NCBI GenBank assembly: GCA_037349105.1
Contig: JAYJMM010000097.1
Location: forward strand, 806,001 to 870,000
Length of the DNA stretch: 64,000 nt
Source of the DNA: Limnomonas spitsbergensis
Taxonomy: Eukaryota; Chlorophyta; Chlorophyceae; Chlamydomonadales
Reading direction: 5' to 3'
In this document: one piece after another, positions 45,401 through 56,835 of the stretch
Position numbering within the stretch: the stretch's first letter is position 1
Layout of the letters: each line of letters starts with the position of its first letter
Made by a program: the position numbers and the translations under genes
The notes under the pieces: model-generated
Told to the model about the DNA's origin: nothing
Database searches by the model: none
Seen by the model: only the letters and a program-made list of their open reading frames with translations

Positions 45401-48400
45401 CCTACCTCCCCCCCTCTCCCTTCTCCTCCTCCCCCCCCTACTCCCCCGCCCTCTCCTCTCCCGCCCTCTCCTCCCCCGCCCTCTTCCCCCCCTCCCCCTC
45501 CTTCCACATCTCCTCTTCCACCCACCTCTCCCCCTCCCCCTTCTCCTCCTCCCCCCTCTCCTCCCCCCCCTCCTTCTCCCCCTCCTCCCTACTTCTCCCC
45601 CTCTCCTCCCCCGCCCTCTTCACCTCCCCCCCCTCCTTCCACATCTCCTCTCCCACCTACCTCCCCTCCCCCTCCCTATCCACCTCCCCCTTCTCCCCCT
45701 CCCCCATCTCCCTCTCCCCCCTCTTACCCTTCCACATCCTCCCCTCCTCCCTCCCCCCCTCCTTCCACATCTCCTCTCCCACCTACCTCTCCCCCTCCCC
45801 CTCCCCCTTCTACTCCTCCCTCCTCTCCTCCCCCCTCCCCCTCTCCTCCCCCGCCCTCTTCACCCCCCCCCCCTCCTTCCACATCTCCTCTCCCACCCAC
45901 CTCCCCTCCCCCTCCCTATCCTCCTCCCCCTTCTCCACCTCTCCCATCTCCCTCTCCCCCCTCTTACCCTTCCACATCCTCCCCTCCTCCCTCCCCCCCT
46001 CCTTCCACATCTCCTCTCCCACCTACCTCTCCCCCTCCCCCTCCCCCTTCTACTCCTCCCTCCTCTCCTCCCCCCTCCCCCTCTCCTCCCCCGCCCTCCT
46101 CACCTCCCCCCCCTCCTTCCACATCTCCTCTTCCACCTACCTCCCCTCCCCCTCCCTATCCACCTCCCCCTTCTCCCCCTCCCCCATCTCCCTCTCCACC
46201 CTCTTACCCTTCCACATCCTCCCCTCCTCCCTCCCCCCCTCCTTCCACATCTCCTCTCCCACCTACCTCTCCCCCTCCCCCTCCCCCTTCTACTCCTCCC
46301 TCCTCTCCTCCCCCCTCCCCCTCTCCTCCCCCGCCCTCTTCACCTCCCCCCCCTCCTTCCACATCTCCTCTCCCACCCACCTCCCCTCCCCCTCCCTATC
46401 CTCCTCCCCCTTCTCCCCCTCCCCCATCTCCCTCTACCCCCTCTTACCCTTCCACATCCTCCCCTCCTCCCTCCCCCCCTTCTCTTCCACCCCTGTCTCC
46501 CCCTCCCCCATCTCCTCCCCCATCCGGGGTCCCCACCCCCAATGGCCTGATAGACATGTGCCCCTCCCTGCTCGACACATCCGCCTTCACAGTCCTGGCA
46601 GATGTCTCTTTGGGAGGCAGCTACAGCTATGAGACCAGCGTCGCTGCCACTCTGTACTTTTTCAGTCAGGCTCCTGGCAACTGCCTCCTGGTGGGTTATG
46701 GTCCATTCATAAGTACGAGATTGTTTCATCGTGCTTCCTTCGTGGGAAGAAAATAGGACGTCTCGTGAAACGTCTTTTGTTTAGTACCTAGGTGCTTGGC
46801 CGCATTTCGCAAATCTGACTGTAATCAAAGCATGCCTTTCCTTGTCCATCCGAGTGAGAACTAAACCTCTTGATCAATCAGCTACTGCGCCCTGCTCCTG
46901 CCTGTCGGCGTGCCGGCAAGAGCCTCAGGCTCTTATTGCTGTCGGTCCCCCCGGCTCTATTGCAGCACCCATCTCCGCATCCATTACTGGATTGTCTGTC
47001 TGTTTTCCGTACCTATCTCCGCATCCATTATTGGATTGTCTGTCTGTTTTCTGTGCCCATCTCGGCATCCATTACTGAATCGTCTGTCTGTCTTGTGCAC
47101 CTGCAGGGTATGATTTTCAAGGTCATCTGCCTTCCAGTATCAGTTGACCATGTGCCCACCACGGTCAGTATCCCCGTCTGGAGCGTGGGAGCATACGTAG
47201 ACCTCACCGTTACGGCAGGAGACACGGTGAGCTTCTCAACCTACAAACAACTGTTTTGCAGGGCATTCATTTGATGGTGAGGTTAGCAATGACAAGTCTC
47301 ATTCGCCTTCATGGCTTCCCGCCCCTCAAGGCGACTGATGGGTTTGGCCATGATGATGATGTCTGAAACCTTGCTTTTCCTTGATTTGCGCATGTCCTTT
47401 TTAAGGACCACACATCTGTTGTTCTCCGTGTGCAGATCTCCTTCTCTTGGATTGGACTTGACGGTGTGGCCATCATCGGATCTCGTCCTCCCTCTCTCTC
47501 TCCTCCCTCTCTCTCTCCTCCCTCTCTCTCTCCTCCCTCTCTCTCTCCTCCCTCTCTCTCTCCCCCGTCTCCTCCCCCTCCTGGCTTCACGGACATGTGC
47601 CCCTCCCTCCTCGACACATCCGCCTTCACAGTTCTGGCAGATGTCTCTTTGGGAGGCAGCTACAGGTACCAGACCAGTGTCGCTGCCACTCTGTACTTCT
47701 TCAGTCAGGCTCCCGGCAACTGCCTGCTGGTGAGTGTGAAATGCTGTTTATGGCAGGGTCATTCAGCTACAACAGCTTGTATACCACAGCTACAACAACC
47801 TGTATTCCATGTGAACCCTCTGCCTCTGTTATGCCTTGCGCCCGCCTGCTGGTGCACAACGCAAGATCTCCTGGAACGCCATGCTAGCAGCTGCGTTGCC
47901 CTATCACATTGTTCGATCGTGCATGTGGCGAGTGTGCCTGTTTTCCCGGCAACATCCCCAGCATCGCATTGATTTCATTCCCCCCAGATTTCAGTATCCA
48001 TTATTAACCTGTGTTTCCATTGTGTGCACCTTCAGGGCATGATATTCAAGGTGACCTGCCTGACAGCATCGGCTGATCATGTAGCCAGCACCTACACCAT
48101 CCCCATCTGGAGCGTGGGAGCATACGCAGACATCACCGTTACGGCAGGCGACTCGGTGAGACGGGAGGAATGGCAGCTGAGCATGCAAAGTGTCCTCATG
48201 CGACATTCAATATTGAGCCATGCAATCCCATGTGCCTTCCCTTGTATGCTAGCCCTTCTCTTCTTTGAGGGATTGACATCTAGTCCCATGCTCCTATTTG
48301 CCGCCTATAAGCATGCCAAACGTCTGGTGCCCTGCATGCAGATTATTCTGACCACTTGTTTTTCCCCTTGTGATTTCAGATCTCCTTCTCTTGGATTGGA

Positions 48401-50217
48401 CTCAACGGTGTGGCCATCATCGGAGCTCCTCCCCTCGCGCTCTCTCCTCCCTCTCCCCCTCCTCCCTCTCCCCCTCCTCAATCTCCTCTTTCCCCTTCTC
48501 CTCCCCCTCCTGGCTTCATGGACATGTGCCCCTCCCTCCTCGACACATCCGCCTTCACAGTTCTGGCAGATGTCTCTTTGGGAGGCAGCTACAGGTACCA
48601 GACCAGTGTCGCTGCCACTCTGTACTTCTTCAGTCAGGCGCCCGGCAACTGCCTGCTGGTGAGCTTTCTTATAGGCAGGGGAGGAGGTCATTTGTTTTGT
48701 TTCCCAGTGGCTGAGTCATTGCATGGGAAGATAACCTCTACCGGCATGATGTGTTAGTTCACATTACCGACATCCATCCGGCAGCATTACTTATGTGGTC
48801 GGGACGCATAGCCGTTGATTTCATGCGGATAGCCCTCGGCATTAGCCCTACTGCATCTTCGGTTTGTTGACGCCTCCTTTCCATCTTATGTGCCTGCAGG
48901 GTATGATCTTCAAGGTGACCTGCCTGACAGCACCAGCTGATCACGTGGCCAGTACCTACACCATCCCCAGCTGGAGCGTGGGAGCATACGCAGACGTCAC
49001 CGTCACGGCAGGCGACACGGTGAGCTACTAGCCCGAAAAGCGAAAAGTCCTAAAAGCAAAAATCATGGCTAAAAGTGTAAAATATTGTGGGGCCATCTCA
49101 CTCCTGCTAGCCCTTCCTGGCTCATCCCATGCGATGTTTGGCTTTCATGGCATGCGATTGAACCCTGCGTTGCCCGATGGCAAGTACCATACATGGAATC
49201 CTGTTTGTTAGATGCATCCATGTGACCATAATTATTTCTCCCTATGCGTGCGCAGATCTCCTTCTCTTGGATCGACCTCAATGGTGTAGCCATGATTGGA
49301 TCCCCTCCTCCAGCTCTCTCTCCCCCGTCTCCCCCTCCTCCATATCCCTTCGCCCCCGGAACTCCCTCCGCCCCCTCCCTACTCGGCGGCCTGATCCCCG
49401 CCCTCGATGACCTCTTGGGCCTGTGCCCCGCCCCCACATCGACCGCCTTCACAGTCCTGGCAGATCTCAGCTTGGGAGGCACTTACACGTACAAAACCAC
49501 TGTTGCTGGAGAGCTCACCTTCTTTAGCCAGGCACCCGGAAATTGCCTGCTGGTAGGTCCGGGGGGGGATCACGGGGAACGGGGGAGGAGGCTGTGTGGA
49601 CCTTGTCCTGGCTTGATTATGAGCAAAAGGTGCCTTCGATGAGGATTATGTCACTGAGGATAATGAAAAAACATGACAAAAGACGGAGGCTGCCCACCCA
49701 TATAGGGATATGTTATTGAGGGTGATGACTGTAGTCATGCCCCTGAAATGAATCCTGTAGAAGCATGTTTTTTCCTTCTCCACGAGCTTGTGTTTATCGA
49801 CCTGTTTTTCTGTCTTGTGCACCTGCAGGGTATGATCTTCAAGGTGACCTGCCTGTCAGCCCCGCCCTCCTACACGCCCAGGACATACAGCATCCCCGCG
49901 TGGACAGTGGGAGCCTTCGCAGATGTCACCGTCAGGGCGGGAGACTTGGTGAGATAGGGCACACACCAATGGTCCAATCAGGGCACAAGCAAGCCTCGCT
50001 GATCCTGAATGACACCCCATTCGTCTCATGTTGCTCAACGGATGATGTTCAAAATCGAAGCAGGCCATGTATCATGCCTTCCTCCTAAAACCGCTCCCTA
50101 GGCTCCTACGCCGTTAGCAGCCTGTATGATCCAACTGTTTGACCTCCATTGTTTGTCCCTGTGTGTGTGCAGATCTCCTTCTCTTGGCTTGGACTTAACG
50201 GCGTGTGCCTGCTGTGA
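42468..50217 (+). CDS. Secreted hydroxyproline-rich glycoprotein with five swapped cupredoxin-like modules
   Basis: Thirteen exons: 42468-42543, 43080-43190, 43372-43526, 43857-43985, 44276-46690, 47107-47226, 47436-47729, 48036-48155, 48380-48658, 48900-49019, 49256-49552, 49829-49948 and 50173-50217. They sum to 4281 nt (1426 aa plus TGA) and every join keeps frame. Residues 1-24 form a signal peptide (MRILAITVIGLLSL core). Exon 5 carries a ~730-residue Ser-Pro stalk broken by GNPDGN-type spacers. Each module begins at a Cys (MCPSLL), has YFFSQAPGNC and GMIFKV, then AGDT|ISFSW, and ends in a Pro-rich linker. These blocks resemble the C- and then N-terminal halves of phytocyanins in reversed order, with copper Cys and His replaced by Ser and Asn. 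Exons of exactly 120 nt alternate with 279-297-nt exons, all phase 0. Intron 2 is GC-AG (gcag|gcaagt). Likely role: extracellular matrix or cell wall. The last module is truncated after SFSWLGLNG. A pherophorin-type protein is the main alternative, but the Cys pattern does not fit. Confidence 0.8.
44425..46530 (+). repeat. CT-rich stalk-encoding tract with a 240-bp internal repeat
   Basis: Within exon 5 of the glycoprotein gene. From about 45600 to 46480 an 80-codon block repeats at exactly 240-bp intervals; the cctccttccacatctcctct phrase near 45631 recurs at 45871, 46111 and 46351. It encodes STSPLPPTSPPPP-type units. The period is a multiple of 3, so length changes keep the protein in frame. 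Long frames on the other strand and in the other plus frame are compositional shadows. Confidence 0.85.
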
Positions 50218-52050
50218 AGCTCTTAAAAGCTGCGACCATCAGCGACGGCCAGCTGTGCGATGTTATTTTTTCGCATTGGGTGTCTCCGTGGGTCCCCTGT
50301 CTGATACGACAGGTTCACTGCAGTAGTTGCACACAATAAAACTCAGTTTTCCACCACCAGCCAGGCACATGTATATAAGCCACCAGAATGAGGTTAGTAT
50401 GAGCTTCCATGTTTCGAGTGTACCAGGAGCACTAGTTTATATGAGCTACTGGTCTTAGCATTCTTGCAGAGAGCAGATAGCGGTCAGCACCTGCTATGAT
50501 TCTATGAGCCATGCAGTCCAGGCATAATGTTGCAGGCCGGGCAGTTAGCATGAGCCTCTGCAGGATCGGAACTTTTGCTGATGTCGCAATACCGTGTTTT
50601 TTAGGTAAATTGTGATTCGCAATTTCGAACATAAAATATTTTGCAGATAAACATGGTTACATATCGAGAGTTGACTGATGGATATTGTGGATATAGCGTT
50701 TATAGCGTATACTGACAAGTGATATCAATGTCCTGTGCGAATACTGTATGGTGCACCGTGTGTGCCGCCAGCAGTTGCAGAATGAACAAAGTAACAGCTG
50801 GTTCATAAATTTGTGCCAGGGCTTGAGGGAGAGAAAAAATTGCCTATTTCTCTCCTACTCTTATATGCTTGCCAGGTGTATAAAAACATGGATTCGTGAT
50901 TATGCCTTGGGTTTATTAAGATGGATACCTTACTGACAGGGTTATGTTATGATTGGCCGTGTAAGGCTTTGTTATAATTGGCTCGATTTCACTTCAGTGC
51001 ACCGAAATGTAATGTGGTGAACCAGAATTCAATTGAAGTTGCCGCTTTGTAATGGCATAATGTTCTCTGCTGAATAAAAATGCTGCTTTGTGTTTCCAAC
51101 GATGTGTTGTAAGTGGGAGACCGGGCGAGAATGATGCTGAGGACCTCTTATCCGATGCCACCGCCACAAGTACAGCACAAATGACAACCACCAGGTCCAC
51201 CATCATCAGCCTGTGTCTTGTCAGTAAATGTCACGGTTGTGTCTCACTTGGCTATCTGCTGACTGTTCAGCATCTCATGTGAAGTTTTTACAGTTCATCG
51301 AGTCATCACATTTCTTGCACGGGACATGTGCCCGTAAACCGGTACATGCACTCGATACACTTGGACAGTAAGAGGAAACCAGTGGCCTCCCTGGGCAAGC
51401 AACTAGCACACGACCACAACAGTGGCGTGGGTACACACTTAAAAGTAGCATGCAAATTTTGAACTTTGGACCCAACGCCAGTCTCCTCTCCCTGTTTCGG
51501 TTGATACTCTAACTTTCACCCCTGCTAGTGCGGGTGGAGTGTGTTGTTGTTGGGTGCAAGTTGGGGTAACCTCCTAATCCACACCCACTAGCAGGTTCCA
51601 CAAGCAAACAATAACCCCCCCAAAAGGGCCCCCAACCTGTATGGTACACTCACGTAATAAAATACTATGATTAAACCGACGTGACCTTGTTAACTCCCCA
51701 TTAGGGGTAATGCCAGCCTGGGGGTGACTGGTTGCTACAGTAAAATAAATGACGGCATGCCTCTGGTCCAGCTCAAGAAGGCTTGGCCACATGTATGTTC
51801 AGCTGCCTTGTCTAAATAGGCTCCACAAGGTTTTCTTCACCCATGACCAATTCAATGCTCGTTCATGAGAGGCAGAGCAGCAAGTGGCACTCAAATTATA
51901 GTTGCTCGTATTGTGGAAGCCAATATATTTTGGAGGCAGTGTGAAGTTTTTGTGAAGTTTTTACAGCGCAAGTATGGAGGCAGGTAGGCACGAGTCACTG
52001 GTTTTCGCTCGCTGTCCTAGCGTATTTAGCGCTTGGACGGGTTTACGGGC
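50218..52050. other. 3' flank of the glycoprotein gene, no further gene seen
   Basis: Moderately AT-rich sequence. An aataaaa string lies at 50335 and TGTAA strings near 51008, 51046 and 51105, any of which might serve 3'-end formation. No exon or repeat could be supported. Confidence 0.4.
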
Positions 52051-53513
52051 ATATGTCCCATGCATCAAATGTGAAGCTCTGCTGGACTGTTAACTTCCCA
52101 AAAGCGCAGATGATCTCACCCATGCCTGTGCAAGAACAAGTCGTGGAAGTCTGTGATACCGCCCGGGGGGGCAGCCCATCTATGCTACCACTGCGTTGTA
52201 CTAGAAGCAGAGCAAGAGCGTGCTGCCACCTAGCTCGCTGTCTTGGCTGGATCTGCTGGTCCCTGGTGACCCTTCAGCTCCCGGAGAAGATTAATAGCCC
52301 CGCAATCAGGTGCAAGTGCATCATGTGTGTATGAATTTGAGGCATTAGTTGCCGTACTGGGAGGAGGCTGGTGGCCCACATACACCACATCACCGTAGTT
52401 TACTACAGGGTGCTACTTAGGCAGCTGCCCACCGGCTGCGATTAGACACTGCAGACTTTGACTCCTTTTGAAGCAGGGCAGTATAGACAATAGTGCCCTT
52501 ACTTGTATCTCTTATCTGTCAATGCTGGGAGAGGAAGCGGAGACCGAAGAGTCGGGAACACGGTGGAGAATCGCTGGTTACATCTTGATACAATCGGTGA
52601 GGCAACAGAGTCGGCGTACTATCAGATCACGAATCAACAGAGTCTCAGTATAAGAAGGCTAGGCAAACAAGGCATGCCCTAGTCTATGACAAATCAGAAT
52701 TACTACCATGCACAGCTGAGTCATGAGCACAGTCATAGTGTCATGGCTAACGTGTCACTAGTCATGGCAACTAAAGTAAACACTGAACTTCGGAAGGAAG
52801 TTCATGAGAACAAACACAAACGGAAACGAGCTTCAATCCGCACAGAGTAATATGCGAACTAGCATGACTAAAAGCATAGCTTCCTAGCTACCATCTCTGA
52901 CAAGCATTAGCATGGCACTTGCTAAGTGCCAGCTCTGTTACACCTTTGGCGGCCATACAGCAAACACGATAGAGCGCCGCAGCCAGCCAAAGAGGCTTCC
53001 CTCCACCTTTTGGCATTCCTCATGCTCCTCCTGTCGTGCTAAATGATTTCCAAGAACTAACATCATTGGAAACGCTTTAGCCCAGACCCACCTGGGCAAT
53101 ACATGCAGATATGGGCTGCCTTGGTTGTCGGCGTTGCGCAGCTAGTCGGCTGCCAAACTCGGTGATATCTGTTTTGCTGCACTTCACCTGAACCCGTGCA
53201 TCCACCAAATATTCATCCTAGACAGACTGGGATACCAGGACAGGGGATTTATTATTTCAGATGGTGCTTCACTAGCTACAAATTAATCAGAGTTCATTGT
53301 TTTCCAGCACAAAGCCAAACAGTAATTTTCATTAAGCCGCATGCAGGGGCCATGGAATTTTAATTCGCGGAGCCCGTCCTTAAACGGATATGATGACACA
53401 AACCCGCCGGTACAAAGTTTGTTAAAGAGTGGGAACGGGATAAGGTTGGCACCACTTTACGTTGCTGGGCCCCTTTCCTGCTAACCTTAACACCAAACCC
53501 TTAGCCTGGATTT
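52051..53513. other. No gene seen; dispersed repeat at ~52180-52290
   Basis: 52180-52290 (ctaccactgcgttgtactag … gctggatctgctggtccctg) resembles 39945-40040 of element copy C. Otherwise no coding or repeat structure stands out. Confidence 0.35.
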
Positions 53514-53815
53514 CTGTTCTAAACCCAATCAGGATACTGTTATATCTCCGCTCTAAACTCCAACCGAACATAAACTCTAGTCCAGGACCTCCCAACCTGA
53601 CAGTCTCCCGGCAGCCCAGGCCTGCTCTACACTCAGTAGCCAAGGCTACAGCTATGTCCGCAGAAGCTGTACATCAATAGGCAGCAGGATGGAGCGGTAC
53701 AACCACCTCCCGGGGCTCCAGACTCCAGACACCCTGTATTCAGCTGTACATCAGAAAGGCAGTTCTGCCAGGCTGTCGGTGCCGCAGCTCGCAGCTGAGA
53801 CATCAGCTCGTACTG
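53514..53815 (+). repeat. ~300-bp dispersed repeat, copy 1
   Basis: Collinear with 60897-61190 in the same orientation. Shared phrases are acctccca(a/c)cctgacagtct, gcagaagctgta, ggtacaac.(a/g)cctcccgggg, catyagaaaggcagt and ctgagatgtcagc. The two copies bracket the MYND pseudogene. Non-coding as far as seen. Confidence 0.7.
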
Positions 53816-53879
53816 CCCCACCTTGAAGGACCCATTTTGACACCATAAGACAGGAGTTCTAAGGATAGGGAATGTGCTG

Positions 53880-54115
53880 TTTAGGTCTGAGGTTCAGCTC
53901 CCATGCAGGTATAGCCTGCAATACATTGCCTGAGTGGGGCTTCACCCCAATGCATTGTGCATCTGGTGAGCATGAAAGAGGATTTATAAAGAAAGGGGAC
54001 AGTACTTATAGGGCCTGAGGTACAGCTATCATGCAGGCACAGCATGCAATACATAGGCTGTGCATGTCTCCATCCCACTGCTTTGTGGGTTCTGGGTGGT
54101 GAGGAAAAAGTTGGG
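53880..54115. repeat. ~127-bp diverged tandem duplication
   Basis: taggtctgaggttcagctcc at 53882 and tagggcctgaggtacagcta at 54009 start two units, each with atgcagg.a.agc.tgcaata and a shared cttca/ctcca..cccaatgc/cccactgc part. Confidence 0.55.
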
Positions 54116-54146
54116 GCAACTAATTCAAAACAGGCACACCTAACTT

Positions 54147-54305
54147 ATGAACCTGAATGTGGGCAAATGGACGCCGGAGCAGCTCATAATGGAGGCAGCT
54201 GTAGTGGCAGGGGTGCTCATGCACTTGAAGCACTTAAGACAGAATGCGTCTGATGGATCAGTAGCGTCCTTAGCATGGGGTGGTAAAGTTGATGTCTTGT
54301 TCAAG
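54147..54305 (+). other. Possible coding exon, family unknown
   Basis: MNLNVGKWTPEQLIMEAAVV continues through HLKHLRQNASDGSVASLAWG to KVDVLFK, ending at AAG|GTAACA, a plausible donor. Composition is protein-like, but no domain is recognised and no partner exon is visible; an element insertion starts at about 54390. Confidence 0.25.
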
Positions 54306-54389
54306 GTAACACAGATATATATGCGACCTGTCTACCGCGCCTGGTTTAACAGACGGCGGGAGATGCACCAACAATCGGGACCTCGCTAG

Positions 54390-54912
54390 CGTGTGCACAT
54401 TTACACTTTAGGCTGCGGCTCGGTGCAGTTAGCAGGGCCAGCACTGGAGGATGGCGCAGCGGTCAGCAGCGTGAAGCAAGCTTTTGCCAGCAATGCTGGC
54501 CTAGGGGAGACGGGGAGCATGTGGAGGACGCACTACAATTGTGCCTCAAATACCGTAGCATCTAGGAAATGCCAAGGAACCGGGCAGAGCCTGGATGGTG
54601 CCACAGACTACTTCAAGTGGCCTTAAAGTTGTACCGAGCGAGGCAGGCGTGCCAGGGCGGTATGCCCTAGCTTTCGCACGAGATGTGGTAGATATCGATG
54701 TGGTGTAGACATTTCAGTGGCTGGGGAAGTCTTTGTCTTTGCCTCTTATGTTTTCAGCCATTTGTCTGTCCCTTCATTTTTATTTCCCTTTTCTTCTTTC
54801 CGGACCAGAGACCTCTGTTCCATACCCATCCCCCCTCACCTGCAGTCGATTATTCAATCGCCCATACGGCCAAGCCTTTTGGATCAAAGCCCAGAGGTGT
54901 ATCATACCGTAA
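54390..54912 (+). mobile_element. Dispersed element family, copy D
   Basis: In coding orientation. The remnant begins EDGAAVSSVKQAFASNAGLG, GETGSMWRTH and continues in broken frames. It matches copies A-C, including the gagcatgtggaggacgcact DNA block (the reverse complement appears at 39834). It is followed by cctcttatgttttcagcc, a pyrimidine-rich zone and a degraded common 3' end (acggccaagccttttggatc…cccagaggtgtatcat). Confidence 0.6.
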
Positions 54913-54939
54913 AACCAGCTTAGGGGCCGCGCACCCCCC

Positions 54940-55520
54940 CCCCCCCCTAAATAATTGTTTCCCCGTCCCGCAGCCAAAAATAATTTAAAAAACGGCCGCG
55001 TAGCAGCTAATTTTTATTTAATTTAACGTTGCACAGCAGGTAATATATCATTTAACGCCACGCATAATTTTTTTTTAATTTCCTTCCGCGCAGCACTTTC
55101 AGCCAGTACAGTTAAGTCAGTAAAAACCCTTGTTTGATGCTAGCAAGGATAGTACACGGTCAGAAATACTCAGCATAGTCGCCGTCCTCCTCCTCCACCG
55201 GTTCCTGGCCTCAGGAAACGTCTGGCTGTTGAGGCCCCGAAACGTCAGCAGTCGTCAGCACCTGTCTCTGCCTCCAGGATCGAGCTCCGCTATGGGGACT
55301 GGCATGAGGATCAAATCAAACAGTCGTGTGCGATTGCACGAATTTTTTTATTTCAGCTATTTTTAATTTGTAGGGCGCACCCCCCAAATAGTTGTTTGGG
55401 CACCTGACTGACATTCCGCACACCGGCGATCTTTGAATTAATATTAGCGCGCAGCCATGTCGGCACACCCCAATAATCAATTAATTATGAGCGAAGTCTA
55501 GGAGATTCTACGGTACATGT
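54940..55520. other. No gene seen
   Basis: AT-rich stretches with repeated aatttttatttaattt-type strings at 55010-55090 and 55340-55370. No supported exon. Confidence 0.35.
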
Positions 55521-55527
55521 GAATGAC

Positions 55528-56470
55528 GTTACACCTCTGGGCCCTGCTTAAATCATTTATCCTACAGGTGGACAAATTCACCTCAAGTTGACCTTCAGTT
55601 GAACAAATTAACCTTCAGTTTACCTTTCTTCCAACGGGACAGTTGGGCGCCCACGCGGCCGAGCCTTTTTGAGCAGGGCCAAGAGGTCAATGACAGTACA
55701 CCTCTGGGCCCTAGAGGTGTAACGTCATTGACAGGTGAACAAAATCACCAAATACACCACTGGGCGGACATTGCCCATCATGACCATGCAGGGATACTTA
55801 GGGCTGCCTTTTCCTTTAGGGGGGGGGTACTTCTTTCTCCTTTGTGCTTTTCTCTTTCTTTCCCTCTTACCTTTAGTTCCCTTTCTTTTCTCCCAATGGG
55901 ACAGTTGAGCGCTCACGCGGCTGAGCTATTTTTCGAGCAGGGCCCAGAGGTGTTATATCATTGACCATGCAACAGGGTTTTGCTGCATCAGGCGCCCACT
56001 GTCTTACGTCATGGTATAACAGACGTAGCTGAAGCAGCCGATATTTGCTAGCAGGGACGCGGGGGGGGCGGAGGGGGGGGGGTCTAAAAGAAGGAGTGGT
56101 AGAGTCAATGACGCCACCTGATCTTACCATATCATTGTCTCCTCTTCCCACACACATTTGACTGCTCTTCACTCTGCTCTGTATGTAGCATGAATATCTT
56201 CGTTACGGCGTAGCAGGACCAAGCCAGGGCTTCCAAGCCCAGGGCACAGAACCAGACATTTGTGGCCTTTTTTATTGAGAGGCTTTGTTTAGGGCTGCTC
56301 TCTAGTGGAACTCAGGTGTCGGACTTGGTCTTCTTTGCCTTCCCGGCCTCTCCTTTTCTTCCTTTCCCCCCCACTTCCTTTTAGTTTCTTCTTTTCTCCC
56401 TTCTGAACAGTTGGGCGCCCACGCGGCCGAGCTTTGAGCGGGCCCAGAGGTGTAATGTTATTGACAGAAT
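55528..56470. mobile_element. Cluster of four 3'-end fragments of the dispersed element family
   Basis: Fragments at about 55528-55556 (minus orientation), 55560-55735, 55830-55962 and 56320-56468 (plus). The plus ones have pyrimidine-rich sequence, then (g)acagttgggcgcccacgcgg, ccgagcctttttgagcaggg and cccagaggtgtaacgtcatt. All are 5'-truncated, having lost the coding part, which is the pattern left by non-LTR retrotransposition. The spacing suggests nested insertion at the same kind of site. Confidence 0.6.
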
Positions 56471-56835
56471 TGACCAGACATGGCATGCCATTCACTTTCT
56501 CATATCCACCCACCTACCGTACCACCTGGGACACTGTCAGCGGCTCACATGCCTCATGATCATGCAGTCATGTTATGCGAATCTTCATCCTTTACGACCT
56601 TCCTTAATGCCCTCTTCCACCTGGTGTGCATGAAGTAGGGCATCAGGGCCTGAACCAGTGTCACAACCCTGGTCTGAACCAATTCGTTTTTTTTTCAAAC
56701 CACTCGTTGACGGTCTCTTTTCTTACTTACCGGTTCTTTGCTACATTCAGTACCATCCTGGTTCCACAATGAATTATAAAGACAAACCAGTTTTCTTGCG
56801 TGGTCTTCGGTCCACCACGAAAAAACTAAAAGATC

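Noticed and set aside
45009..46550. 513-codon Leu/Pro-rich plus frame
   Set aside because: Alternative frame of the Pro-rich exon. The exon in the other plus frame is supported by in-frame splices on both sides.
42468..50217. Assignment as a classical pherophorin
   Set aside because: The Pro-rich rod fits, but the globular parts lack the many-Cys pattern of pherophorin domains and instead show phytocyanin-like blocks. Kept as the alternative.
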